From: CAZKEW01 sp964580435
GTDB lineage: Bacteria; Acidobacteriota; Aminicenantia; Aminicenantales; UBA8522
Assembly (NCBI GenBank): GCA_964580435.1
Contig: CAZOKP010000082.1
Location: 1-11,856 of the forward strand
DNA: 11,856 nt
Reading direction: 5' to 3'
In this document: piece by piece, positions 1 to 6,053 of the stretch
How positions within the stretch are numbered: the stretch's first letter is position 1
Layout of the letters: the number at the start of each line of letters is the position of its first letter
Translations under genes and position numbers: made by a program
The notes under the pieces: model-generated
What the model was told of the DNA's origin: nothing
Databases searched by the model: none
Seen by the model: the letters and a program-made list of their open reading frames with translations, nothing else

Positions 1-31
1 CCGCATTCTTAACGAATGTTCTTCGTTTCAT
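1..31 (-). CDS. N-terminus of a Tat-exported protein (partial, runs off the left edge)
   Basis: Only the first ten codons are inside the window, reading MKRRTFVKNA. The pair of arginines followed by T-F-V-K is a classic twin-arginine (Tat) signal start, as in many exported oxidoreductases and other folded, cofactor-carrying proteins. A GGAG ribosome site (plus-strand 39-42) lies 7 nt upstream of the ATG, which fixes the start. The gene follows the ABC permease on the same strand after about 50 bases, so it may be the last gene of that transcript. The enzyme class cannot be told from this fragment. The Tat motif and RBS are seen directly; export is inferred. Confidence 0.72.
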   Translation of the reverse strand, partial: MKRRTFVKNA

Positions 32-49
32 CTGATTCTCCTTTTTTCC

Positions 50-69
50 CATTATCTAATTTCCGAGTT
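50..69. repeat. Possible decayed copy of the GGGGACACAATATC repeat arm
   Basis: Read on the minus strand this stretch is close to the 3' half of the repeat found intact elsewhere in the window: AACTCGGAAATT then GATA-like sequence, against AATTCGGAAATTGATA, with one extra base and a substitution. It lies at a gene border like the other copies. The GGGGACAC end is not recognisable, so this could be chance. Confidence 0.25.
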
Positions 70-81
70 TTCGCTTTATGC

Positions 82-825
82 TCATTCCCACCGGAAGAAG
101 CGGGCTGAGAGGAGGATGCCTATAAGAAGGACGCCGGCGAGGACGGCTGCTTCGGTCAGATGTTTTCCCCAGCTCGCGCCCGTCCACAGTCCCCGCATCA
201 AGGTCACGACATGGGTCAGGGGAATGAAGCGCGAAATGTTCCGCACGGACTGGGGCAGCACTTCCAGGGGAATGGCCGAGCCGCTGAGGAACATCATCGG
301 AAAGGCGGCGATCATGCCGATGGCCTGAGCGACGCGCGCCGTGGGCGCGACGCCGGCGATGAGATAGCCCAGGGCGAAAAAGGCCAGGCTTCCCAACGTG
401 AACCCCGCCCAAACGGACAAGACATTCCCCTGGAACTTCATCCCGTAGACGGCCTTGCCCACGACGACCAAAGCGACGACTCCGGCCGCCGTCATCACGT
501 AGTAGGAGACGATATTCGAAACGATGTAGGCCGCCGGTCGCAGCGGCGTGATCCGGAAACGACGCAGGACCCCGGCTTCTCGATTGGCCGCGGTCGCAAT
601 CGGAATGCCCATGAACCCGACCGAAATGATGATCAGGGCGATATACGACGGGACTGACACATCGACCATGCCCCGCCCGCCGAAAAACGGATTCGGTTTG
701 TTCCCGTAAATCGTCCCAAAGAGGAGGAGGAGCATGGGAGCGAAGACGATCGTGAAGAACGTGGCCGCGGGCTCGCGGAGATAGAGCTGCAGCTGCACCA
801 GGATGAGTTTCCACAGGCCGCGCAT
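82..825 (-). CDS. ABC-2 type transporter permease
   Basis: A 247-residue integral membrane protein with about six hydrophobic segments: near residues 20-40, 60-80, 100-125, 135-160, 165-185 and 220-240. It starts with a short amphipathic segment, MRGLWKLILVQLQ, and has the long loop after the first segment that is usual for ABC-2 (DrrB/YadH-type) permeases. Its ATG lies 9 bases after the stop of the ATPase gene, and its AGGAGGG ribosome site overlaps that stop, so the two are translated from one message. The pair would form a homodimeric exporter in the inner membrane. Such systems move antibiotics, lipids or polysaccharides, and nothing here shows which. The family assignment is secure; the substrate is unknown. 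Confidence 0.88.
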   Translation of the reverse strand: MRGLWKLILVQLQLYLREPAATFFTIVFAPMLLLLFGTIYGNKPNPFFGGRGMVDVSVPSYIALIIISVGFMGIPIATAANREAGVLRRFRITPLRPAAYIVSNIVSYYVMTAAGVVALVVVGKAVYGMKFQGNVLSVWAGFTLGSLAFFALGYLIAGVAPTARVAQAIGMIAAFPMMFLSGSAIPLEVLPQSVRNISRFIPLTHVVTLMRGLWTGASWGKHLTEAAVLAGVLLIGILLSARFFRWE

Positions 826-834
826 GACTCCCTC

Positions 835-1746
835 CTAGTCCCGCATTTCCTTCCCGGTCAGAGCAAGGAAGACGTCCTCGAGGCTCGGCTGCTCGGTCCG
901 GAGGTCGCGGAAGCGGATTTTCGCCGACGCCAAGGCCATGACCACCCGGACGACGAGCTCGTCCTCGCGGCCGAAGACAACGACCCTGCCGCCGGTCTGT
1001 TCGACGCGCGAAACGCCGGGGATCGTCCGGAACGGGACGAGATCGATCGGGCCGTCCACGGCGAAAACAACCCGGTTGTCCGCCTTGAGCGAGGCAATGA
1101 GATTCTGCGGCGTGTCAAGGGCGACGATTTTTCCGTGATCCATGATGACTACGCGGTCGCACAACTGCTCCGCCTCTTCCATGTAATGCGTCGTCAGGAA
1201 GACCGTCTTGCCCTGGCCGCGGATGCGCTTTACGAGATCCCACATTGCCCGGCGGGCCTGGGGGTCAAGGCCGGTCGTGAGCTCGTCCAGGAAGACGATC
1301 TCAGGGTCGTTGATAAGGGCCAGGGCGATGAGAAGCCGCTGCTTCTGTCCTCCCGAAAGCTTGGCGAAGGGCGCGCCGACCTTCTCGCCAAGGCCGAGCT
1401 CGTCGAGGATGGGGCGCCAGTCTACGGATTTTCGATAGAATGCGGCGAACAGGTCCAGGATTTCCCGCACCTTGAGGCGGTCCGGGAGCGAGCTCTGCTG
1501 CAACTGGACGCCGATTCTCTCTCGCAATTCATAGCCGTTCCGCTGCGGGTCGAGACCGAGGACGCTCGCCCGGCCTTCGGTGGCCCGCCGCAGTCCCTCC
1601 AGGCATTCGATCGTCGTTGTCTTGCCCGCTCCGTTCGGGCCAACCATCCCGAAGATCTCGCCCCCGTGGACCTCGAACGACACGCCGTCGACAGCCCAGA
1701 GGTCGCCGTAGCACTTGCGCAGGCTATCAAGTACGATGGCATCCAT
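835..1746 (-). CDS. ABC transporter ATP-binding protein (DrrA/CcmA-like)
   Basis: A 303-residue cytoplasmic ATPase that powers the adjacent permease. Walker A is GPNGAGKTT (residues 36-44), a glutamine-rich Q-loop follows near 81-84, the signature is LSGGQKQR (130-137), Walker B is IVFLDE (150-155), and the switch histidine lies in TTHYMEEAEQL (about residue 187). The residue after the catalytic Glu is Leu (LDEL), where Pro is usual (LDEP); this is a mild deviation. The last 90 residues form the C-terminal extension typical of DrrA-like exporters, with the familiar PSLEDVFLALTGK ending. The ribosome site before the ATG is weak. There is an AT-rich, -10-like patch near 1828-1838 but no convincing -35, so I do not call a promoter. 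Confidence 0.92.
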   Translation of the reverse strand: MDAIVLDSLRKCYGDLWAVDGVSFEVHGGEIFGMVGPNGAGKTTTIECLEGLRRATEGRASVLGLDPQRNGYELRERIGVQLQQSSLPDRLKVREILDLFAAFYRKSVDWRPILDELGLGEKVGAPFAKLSGGQKQRLLIALALINDPEIVFLDELTTGLDPQARRAMWDLVKRIRGQGKTVFLTTHYMEEAEQLCDRVVIMDHGKIVALDTPQNLIASLKADNRVVFAVDGPIDLVPFRTIPGVSRVEQTGGRVVVFGREDELVVRVVMALASAKIRFRDLRTEQPSLEDVFLALTGKEMRD

Positions 1747-1890
1747 GTAACCTATCCTCAGAGCGCGGGATCCGGGTTCGAGAACCGGGCTCGAGGCCCA
1801 TCTCCGAAACCGGCCGTCGGTCCGTCTATTCTATCATATATTTTCGTCTGCTCATAAAGGAGGGCGCTGCAAGAATGGCGATACTCAGCC

Positions 1891-1930
1891 AGAGAAATTG
1901 GGGACACAATATCAATTTCCGAATTTCTCT
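1891..1930. repeat. Single REP-like repeat arm inside a short inverted repeat
   Basis: An intact copy of the GGGGACACAATATC...TTTCCGAATT arm occupies about 1900-1925. It is bracketed by AGAGAAATT (1891-1899) and its exact reverse complement AATTTCTCT (1922-1930), so this copy can fold into a 9-bp stem. It sits in the gap between the catalase stop (2014) and the ABC ATPase start (1746), both minus-strand genes. The copy contains TTGATA on the minus strand but no -10 lies 17 bp further on, so it does not look like a promoter part here. It might mark the end of the catalase message, but there is no U-tract. Confidence 0.8.
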
Positions 1931-2013
1931 TGGGCTAATCCGCGATGATCTCGTCAAGCCCGTCGAGGATCCGGGCAAGGTCTTTGGGGCCGAGCAGCGC
2001 GAGTCAAACGAGA

Positions 2014-3531
2014 TTATTTTCCCTGCGCCGTCGCCTTGGCCCGCTCTTCTTGAGACATTTCGGCCAGGCGAGTGACCTCCTTGACATCGAGGTTTAGTCC
2101 TTGGGCTACGCGCTTGCCATAGTCCGCGTCAGCTTTGTAGAAGATGGCACACTGACGATATTGGATGCGCTTCTGGGCTCCGCCAAGATGACCGACAATG
2201 TTGCCCACAAGGTGTTCGCGGTCGGTTGCCAACATAACTTTCCTGTAGAGATCTCCGGCCTGCACGAAATCATCGTTGGGGTGGATATACTTTTGGCGAG
2301 CCGCATTTCCTGAAACCTTAAAGGGAGGCTCCGCCACTTCAGGCCTTGGCTCGGGACCGCCGAAGCTGTTGGGATAGTAGTTCGGGCTGCCGCCGAAGTT
2401 GCCGTCGACGCGCATGAACCCGTCGCGCTGGAAGTTATCGACCCGGCATGCTTTGGCCGCGTTCACCGGCAGAAGGTGAAAATTGGGGCCAAGCCGGTGT
2501 CGATGCGTATCGTGATAGCTGAAGAGGCGGCCCTGAAGCATCTTGTCAGGGGACGCGCCGATGCCGGGAACAAAATTCGCGGGAGAGAAAGCCGCCTGCT
2601 CGACCTCGGCAAAATAGTTCTCCGGGTTCCTGTCGAGCACCAGCTTGCCTATGGCAAGCGGGGGGAGGTCCGCATGAGGCCAGACCTTGGTGACATCGAA
2701 TGGATCGAACCTATATTTTTCCGCCTGTTCCGCGGTCATGATCTGGACTTCCAATCTCCAGGAAGGATGCTCCCCCCGCTGGATGGCTTCATAGAGGTCG
2801 CGCGTCGCGTGGTCAGGGTCTTTGCTTTTCATGGCATCGGCCTCTTGCCGGGTGAAGTTCTGGATCCCCTGTTCGGTCTTGAAGTGGTATTTCACCCAGA
2901 AATATTCCCCTTTGGCGTTGTACCACTTGAACGTATGGCTGCTGAAGCCGTTCATATGACGATACGTCCTGGGTGTGCCGCGGTCTGAAAAGAGAATGGT
3001 CACCTGATGAACGGACTCAGGCGTCAGGGAGAGGAAATCCCAGAACATGTCCGGGTCCTTGAGGTTGGTGGCCGGGTTCCTCTTTTGGGTGTGAATGAAA
3101 TCAGGGAATTTCAACGGATCGCGGATGAAAAAAACCGGAGTGTTGTTCCCCACGAGATCATAGTTGCCCTCCTCGGTGTAGAACTTGATGGCAAAACCGC
3201 GGGGGTCGCGCTCCGCATCGGCGGATCCCCTCTCTCCTCCGACAGTGGAGAAGCGGAGAAAAACCTCCGTGCGTTTCCCTATCGAAGAGAGAAACTTGGC
3301 CCGCGTGTACTTGGTCACGTCGGCCGTGACCGCAAAATACCCGTGGGCTCCTGCTCCCTTGGCATGGACGACCCGCTCGGGTATCCGCTCGCGGTCAAAA
3401 TGGGCGAGCTTCTCCAGAAGATGGACGTCCTGCATTAGGACAGGCCCTGGATTGCCGGCGGTGAGAGAGTTCAGGTCATCATCCACCGGCATGCCGAAAT
3501 TGGTGGTTAGAGTTTTTTTTGTGTTGCCCAT
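2014..3531 (-). CDS. katA: Haem catalase (monofunctional, small-subunit type)
   Basis: A 505-residue catalase that splits hydrogen peroxide to water and oxygen in the cytoplasm. The distal histidine is in ERVVHAKGAGAHGYF (His56), the distal asparagine in DLVGNNTPVFFIRD (about Asn129), and the haem-ligating tyrosine in GRLFSYHDTHRHRLGPNF (Tyr339). The length fits the small-subunit clade, without the C-terminal flavodoxin-like domain of large catalases. I chose the ATG at 3531 rather than the in-frame ATG at 3543. A GGAGG ribosome site lies 5 nt before the 3531 ATG and overlaps the earlier one, which has no site of its own. A perfect palindromic operator lies just upstream and the next gene upstream is a PerR-like regulator, so peroxide-inducible expression is likely. 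The family is certain; the regulation is inferred. Confidence 0.96.
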   Translation of the reverse strand: MGNTKKTLTTNFGMPVDDDLNSLTAGNPGPVLMQDVHLLEKLAHFDRERIPERVVHAKGAGAHGYFAVTADVTKYTRAKFLSSIGKRTEVFLRFSTVGGERGSADAERDPRGFAIKFYTEEGNYDLVGNNTPVFFIRDPLKFPDFIHTQKRNPATNLKDPDMFWDFLSLTPESVHQVTILFSDRGTPRTYRHMNGFSSHTFKWYNAKGEYFWVKYHFKTEQGIQNFTRQEADAMKSKDPDHATRDLYEAIQRGEHPSWRLEVQIMTAEQAEKYRFDPFDVTKVWPHADLPPLAIGKLVLDRNPENYFAEVEQAAFSPANFVPGIGASPDKMLQGRLFSYHDTHRHRLGPNFHLLPVNAAKACRVDNFQRDGFMRVDGNFGGSPNYYPNSFGGPEPRPEVAEPPFKVSGNAARQKYIHPNDDFVQAGDLYRKVMLATDREHLVGNIVGHLGGAQKRIQYRQCAIFYKADADYGKRVAQGLNLDVKEVTRLAEMSQEERAKATAQGK

Positions 3532-3553
3532 AGGCACCTCCATTCATATTTGT

Positions 3554-3574
3554 AAATAGGAATCATTCCTATTT
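3554..3574. promoter_or_regulatory. PerR/Fur-type operator upstream of the catalase
   Basis: A perfect 21-bp palindrome with a single central base; its inner 19 bases are AATAGGAAT-C-ATTCCTATT. The layout (two AT-rich arms around GAATnATTC) is that of Fur-family boxes such as the Bacillus PerR box. It ends about 22 bases before the catalase ATG, close enough to block transcription or initiation. The minus-strand core GAATGATTCCTA also occurs in the operator in front of the perR gene. Symmetry and sharing are seen directly; binding by the neighbouring regulator is inferred. Confidence 0.8.
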
Positions 3575-3589
3575 TAGACTTAAAAAAAA

Positions 3590-4024
3590 TCAGCGCATCT
3601 TCAGCCTGCAGACCCGGCAATAGCCATAATATTCCAAGCGCATACCATCGACTCTAAATCCCGTCGATTTCTCGACATTTTCTGAGGGTACGAACGAGGG
3701 CGCTTTAAAGTCTTCGATTCTCCCGCACCCCTTGCAGACCAGGTTGAGGTGGTTGGAGATGTCTCCCTCATACCGGCTGTCCCGGTTATCAAATTCCAGT
3801 TCCTTGATCAATCCCGCCGTTTTCATGACGTCCAGGGTATAATAGACCGTTGACAGGCTGATCCGGGGGACTTTTTTCCTCGCTTTGGCAAAGACGCTGG
3901 CGGCGCTTGGATGGCTCTTTTCGCCGGCGATAATGTCAACGACCGCCAGCCGCTGGCGCGTCAGTTTGAGGCCTTTTTCTCTCATCCCTTGGATGATCCG
4001 TCTCCTGATCTCTTGCGTTTTCAT
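3590..4024 (-). CDS. perR: Fur-family regulator, PerR-like
   Basis: A 144-residue metal-dependent repressor: an N-terminal winged helix (about 1-85, with LTRQRLAVVDII and ISLSTVYYTLDVM), then a dimerisation domain. The structural zinc site is complete (C97-x2-C100 and C136-x2-C139). Compared from memory with Bacillus subtilis PerR (H37, D85, H91, H93, D104), the regulatory site reads H38, E86, H92, N94, D105. The two histidines oxidised by peroxide and the PerR-defining Asp are kept, but D85 is Glu and H93 is Asn. The frame is open back to 4195, but that stretch crosses the operator, a repeat arm and the end of the upstream gene, so the ATG at 4022-4024 is used, with a modest AGGTG site. The catalase follows on the same strand. 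Family is secure; peroxide sensing is likely, with iron-type Fur the alternative. Confidence 0.85.
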   Translation of the reverse strand: MKTQEIRRRIIQGMREKGLKLTRQRLAVVDIIAGEKSHPSAASVFAKARKKVPRISLSTVYYTLDVMKTAGLIKELEFDNRDSRYEGDISNHLNLVCKGCGRIEDFKAPSFVPSENVEKSTGFRVDGMRLEYYGYCRVCRLKMR

Positions 4025-4030
4025 AGCACC

Positions 4031-4053
4031 TAATTCAGAATGATTCCTAATTA
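4031..4053. promoter_or_regulatory. PerR/Fur-type operator in front of the perR-like gene
   Basis: An imperfect palindrome, TAATTCAGAAT-G-ATTCCTAATTA with the central G at 4042; 9 of 11 positions pair. It shares the 12-base core GAATGATTCCTA with the catalase operator. It lies 7 bases upstream of the regulator ATG and overlaps the TATAAT -10 box at 4050-4055, so a bound repressor would shut off its own promoter. Autoregulation is inferred from this overlap. Confidence 0.72.
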
Positions 4054-4078
4054 TAACAAAAGGGGGACACAATATCAA
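4050..4078 (-). promoter_or_regulatory. Promoter of the perR-like gene, -35 inside a repeat
   Basis: On the minus strand TTGATA (4073-4078), a 17-base spacer and TATAAT (4050-4055) form a near-consensus sigma70-type promoter. The -35 hexamer belongs to the REP-like repeat arm, while the -10 lies in the operator of the regulator. The TGA inside TTGATA is also the stop codon of the upstream ATL gene. Predicted transcripts would begin near 4043, inside the operator. Confidence 0.65.
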
Positions 4079-4088
4079 TTTCCGAATT
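4062..4088. repeat. Single REP-like repeat arm between ATL and perR
   Basis: An intact arm (GGGGACACAATATC...TTTCCGAATT, 4063-4088, preceded by one more G), identical to the copies near 1900 and 5533. No inverted partner is present nearby. The arm overlaps the 3' end of the ATL gene, whose last codons and stop it encodes, and supplies the -35 of the perR promoter. Confidence 0.85.
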
Positions 4089-4485
4089 TCCGTTTTTTCA
4101 TTCTCTGATAGCGCCTTTCCCGAGTACTTGCGCGGGTGAGCTCGCGCAGGAATTCTTTGGCGGCCCTGGACTTTCCCAGGCCCGCCGGTTCCCACTGGAA
4201 TTCCTCGAGGTCGACGCAGCCGCGGCGATCAACGTCTACGCCTTCCTCAAGAAGGAGGCGCTTCTGCTTTTCAAAGCCCCGGCCCCGCTCAAGGGAGATA
4301 CCGCCGTGGCTATTGATGACGCGGTGCCATGGAAGCCGCTCCTTATCGGAAGACGCGTGGAGAACCCGGACGACCTGGCGGGCGGCCCGGTCATTTCCGG
4401 CCAGAGCGGCGACCTGAGCATAAGTTGCGACCTTGCCGCGGGGGATCGCCTTAATTATTTTCTTCGCTCTTTCCTCGAATTCCAT
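4075..4485 (-). CDS. Alkyltransferase-like protein (ATL), MGMT homologue without the acceptor cysteine
   Basis: The 136-residue product matches the DNA-binding domain of O6-alkylguanine-DNA alkyltransferases: IPRGKVATYAQVAALAG (residues 14-30) with the base-flipping Tyr22, an arginine-finger region AARQV (Arg36), and the active-site segment LPWHRVINSHGG. The PCHRV cysteine of true methyltransferases is Trp53 here, the hallmark of ATL proteins. These bind O6-alkylguanine and flag it for nucleotide excision repair without removing the alkyl group. Family proteins are usually near 100-110 residues. This one carries a basic tail of about 35 residues, ending KRKFGN, and its last codons and stop are encoded by the REP-like repeat. 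The original C-terminus may therefore have been changed by repeat insertion. It lies 63 bases after the QueG-like gene, on the same strand. Confidence 0.88.
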   Translation of the reverse strand: MEFEERAKKIIKAIPRGKVATYAQVAALAGNDRAARQVVRVLHASSDKERLPWHRVINSHGGISLERGRGFEKQKRLLLEEGVDVDRRGCVDLEEFQWEPAGLGKSRAAKEFLRELTRASTRERRYQRMKKRKFGN

Positions 4486-4519
4486 AGTTTATCTTTCTGA
4501 TGCCGCTTTGTGACTAGCT

Positions 4520-4543
4520 CGCCCTGGAAAGTCGTTCAGGGCG
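4520..4543. other. Hairpin between the QueG-like and ATL genes
   Basis: CGCCCTG (4520-4526) and CAGGGCG (4537-4543) form a perfect 7-bp GC-rich stem with a 10-base loop, immediately downstream of the QueG-like stop. No T-tract follows on the minus strand, so it is not a standard intrinsic terminator. It could be a processing or stability element between two co-transcribed genes. Confidence 0.4.
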
Positions 4544-4548
4544 GCAGA

Positions 4549-5502
4549 TTAGGGTTTGCCGGGAATGGTAACGCCCTGGATCTCGAGCATATAGCGGAGG
4601 TTTCGTGAGAGAATCGGGGGGCCTTCTGTCAACCCAAGCTTGAGGTATTTTGCCCTAACCCGGTTAAAACCTCGCCCCCGTCTTCCGGCTATTCCCAGAA
4701 ACACCTCGGTCTCTTCCGGGCTGAAGGACACAGCTGCTTCTTCATATCGCAGCAGGCCTTTATTCTCGGGGCAGACTTGCTGGCATCTCATGCATCCGAT
4801 CACACACTTTGGGGATGGAGGCTTGAGCCCCTCGGGGATCGGTTTCGATAATTCCGAGAACAAGGTGTAGCACTTTTCCGCATGGAGAAGGATCCTGGCC
4901 TTGTCGATAGCGCCCGTAGGGCAGGCCGCGGCGCAGATACGGCAATCCCGGCATCTGGGGAGGAGCGTCCCCGGAGGCCCGGGATGCGCGCTATCCTCAC
5001 CGAAGCGCTTGTCTGACACGAGGCCGACCAGCTGAAAATAGCTTCCCAGTCCATTGACGTAGCCGATGTTGTTGCGGCCGTACGCAAGGAGACCCAGCCT
5101 GTTTCCCAACGCTTTGAGGGGTGCATTCAGGATTTCAAGACGGCAGTCCAGGCCGGAAAGGGCATCGGCGAGGTCATCCCGAACTTCCTCAAATATCCCG
5201 CGATAGCGGACATAAGTCGGAGGGAGGATGGTTTCGATTTTCCTGTCGCCGAGAGAAAAGGACAGAATGTGGGCCGGCCGCGGAACAGAGATGATTATGA
5301 TCGACTGCGATTTTTTAAGAGATGCTTTTTCAAGGTAAGAGAAGGAATCCAGGTAGTTCCGGTAAAAAACGGCCTCGATTTCTCCTGCCTCCCGACGTTT
5401 TTGAAGGGCGCTGCGGACCTCCTCGACCAAAGAGACGTCGCCCGCAGCAAAGCGGTAGCCCCTATTTTTTGCCCAGGCCTCGACGGCGTCTTGGATCTTC
5501 AT
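4549..5502 (-). CDS. QueG-like protein with a double 4Fe-4S cluster domain
   Basis: A 317-residue cytoplasmic iron-sulfur protein. Two ferredoxin-type motifs follow one another: CRDCRICAAACPTGAI (Cys184, 187, 190, 194) and CVIGCMRCQQVCPEN (Cys233, 237, 240, 244), with a further Cys in HAEKCYTLFSE between them, as in epoxyqueuosine reductase (QueG). QueG proteins use cobalamin and two clusters in tRNA queuosine synthesis. Here the segment corresponding to the AGLGWIGKH region of QueG reads LLAYGRNNIGYVNGLGSYF, so I call a QueG-like relative of unknown substrate and not QueG itself. The start at 5502 is chosen over the ATG at 5514: GGGAG lies 5 nt before it, and the predicted transcript begins at about 5512. 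The promoter's -35 lies in a repeat arm. Confidence 0.8.
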   Translation of the reverse strand: MKIQDAVEAWAKNRGYRFAAGDVSLVEEVRSALQKRREAGEIEAVFYRNYLDSFSYLEKASLKKSQSIIIISVPRPAHILSFSLGDRKIETILPPTYVRYRGIFEEVRDDLADALSGLDCRLEILNAPLKALGNRLGLLAYGRNNIGYVNGLGSYFQLVGLVSDKRFGEDSAHPGPPGTLLPRCRDCRICAAACPTGAIDKARILLHAEKCYTLFSELSKPIPEGLKPPSPKCVIGCMRCQQVCPENKGLLRYEEAAVSFSPEETEVFLGIAGRRGRGFNRVRAKYLKLGLTEGPPILSRNLRYMLEIQGVTIPGKP

Positions 5503-5518
5503 CGTCGCTCCCATTTAA

Positions 5519-5547
5519 ACTATAAAGAATTCGGGACACAATATCAA
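5519..5547 (-). promoter_or_regulatory. Promoter of the QueG-like gene, -35 inside a repeat
   Basis: On the minus strand TTGATA (5542-5547), exactly 17 bases, then TATAGT (5519-5524). The -35 is part of the left arm of the inverted repeat pair, as at perR. Transcription would start near 5512, giving a leader of about 10 nt that still contains the GGGAG ribosome site for the ATG at 5502. Confidence 0.6.
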
Positions 5548-5619
5548 TTTCCGAATTCGTGAGGTTAATGTCTCCTTGGCTCTTCGGCGGGGGAATTCGG
5601 AAATTGATATTGTGTCCCC
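5533..5619. repeat. Inverted pair of REP-like arms (BIME-like unit)
   Basis: The left arm (5533-5558) and right arm (5593-5618, with one extra C at 5619) are perfect 26-bp reverse complements separated by 34 unrelated bases. Each arm carries GAATTC at its inner end. The unit lies between a minus-strand gene (QueG-like) and a plus-strand gene (coiled-coil protein), in a divergent promoter region. As RNA or single-stranded DNA it would fold into a long, stable hairpin. The paired layout resembles REP/BIME elements moved by REP-associated (IS200/IS605-like) transposases; no such gene is in the window. Confidence 0.9.
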
Positions 5620-5644
5620 ATTTTTCTGAGGCTGGATATAAGTA

Positions 5645-5672
5645 TTGACTTAGGTCGGCGCCCCGCTATATC
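5645..5672 (+). promoter_or_regulatory. Possible promoter for the small coiled-coil gene
   Basis: TTGACT (5645-5650), a 16-base spacer and TATATC (5667-5672) lie about 80 bases upstream of the coiled-coil ORF. The -35 is strong and the -10 is a 4 of 6 match. The stretch between it and the ORF shows no other recognisable feature. Confidence 0.4.
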
Positions 5673-5754
5673 CTTGTTCCACCTTCGGCCGTTCGCGTGA
5701 CGGGCTTGAGCGGAGGGCTGAGGCGATCGGCATGCGCCAATGAGCGACTGATGA

Positions 5755-5958
5755 ATGGAGAATAGTCCAGTGAACAGCGAGGAACGCAGGAAATTGCGCC
5801 GCCGGGAGGCGGAGCTCCTTCAACGCATCGAGAAGCTGAAGAAAGCAATGAACGAAACCAAGGAGCTCGACACGCTCGCCCTGAAGGGCAAAATGTTCAA
5901 AGAGGCCCAGGACGAATTGAGAAGAGTTCAAGAAAAACTGGCCGGATTCGAAGAGTAA
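5755..5958 (+). CDS. Small charged coiled-coil protein, unknown function
   Basis: A 67-residue protein made almost entirely of charged helix: EERRKLRRREAELLQRIEKLKKA, then KEAQDELRRVQEKLAGFEE, with heptad-like spacing of Leu and Ile. There is no signal peptide, cysteine or membrane segment, so it is probably cytoplasmic. No ribosome site precedes the ATG at 5755. A GGAG lies 9 bases before an in-frame GTG at 5770 (residue 6), so the real start may be that GTG. It stands alone between two promoters. I do not recognise the family. The regular heptads and codon structure support a real gene, but the evidence is limited by its size. Confidence 0.6.
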   Translation: MENSPVNSEERRKLRRREAELLQRIEKLKKAMNETKELDTLALKGKMFKEAQDELRRVQEKLAGFEE

Positions 5959-5981
5959 GAAGTTAACACAGTCGTCTTTCC

Positions 5982-6010
5982 TTGACTCCCCGGTTTATAG
6001 CACTTATAAT
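5982..6010 (+). promoter_or_regulatory. Strong sigma70-type promoter
   Basis: TTGACT (5982-5987), exactly 17 bases, then TATAAT (6005-6010). Transcription would start near 6017, about 37 bases before the ATG at 6054. This rules out the in-frame TTG at 5982, which lies in the -35 box, as the start of the next gene. Confidence 0.75.
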
Positions 6011-6053
6011 GCCTTCTTCCTTGGAGGACATCACAAAGCGCAGGGAAAAGACA

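Noticed and set aside
56..814. Long frame antisense to or overlapping the ABC permease, ending KRKLGN
   Set aside because: It is out of frame with a clear permease, and its composition (Arg, His, Pro rich) is that of a GC-rich shadow frame. The same holds for long frames opposite the ATPase, catalase, peptidase and TPR genes.
1772..1788. CCGGGTTCGAGAACCGG, resembling a tRNA T-arm
   Set aside because: It is a simple hairpin with a bulged base; no matching acceptor, D-arm or anticodon arm surrounds it.
1828..1838. TATGAT/TAGAAT as a -10 for the ABC operon
   Set aside because: No acceptable -35 lies at 16-18 bases, so a promoter is not supported.
1935..2003. Short minus-strand frame LALLGPKDLARILDGLDEIIAD just after the catalase
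   Set aside because: It looks protein-like and could be a gene remnant, but it is only 22 codons, has a stop immediately before it, and I cannot assign a family.
4025..4195. N-terminal extension of the perR frame to 4195
   Set aside because: It crosses the operator, the -10, a repeat arm and the end of the ATL gene, and the added residues do not match the Fur family.
5604..5632. Plus-strand promoter from the right repeat arm (TTGATA at 5604-5609)
   Set aside because: The hexamer 17 bases on is TGAGGC, not a -10.
5982..6053. TTG start for the small exported protein
   Set aside because: The TTG is part of the -35 box; the signal peptide begins at the ATG at 6054.
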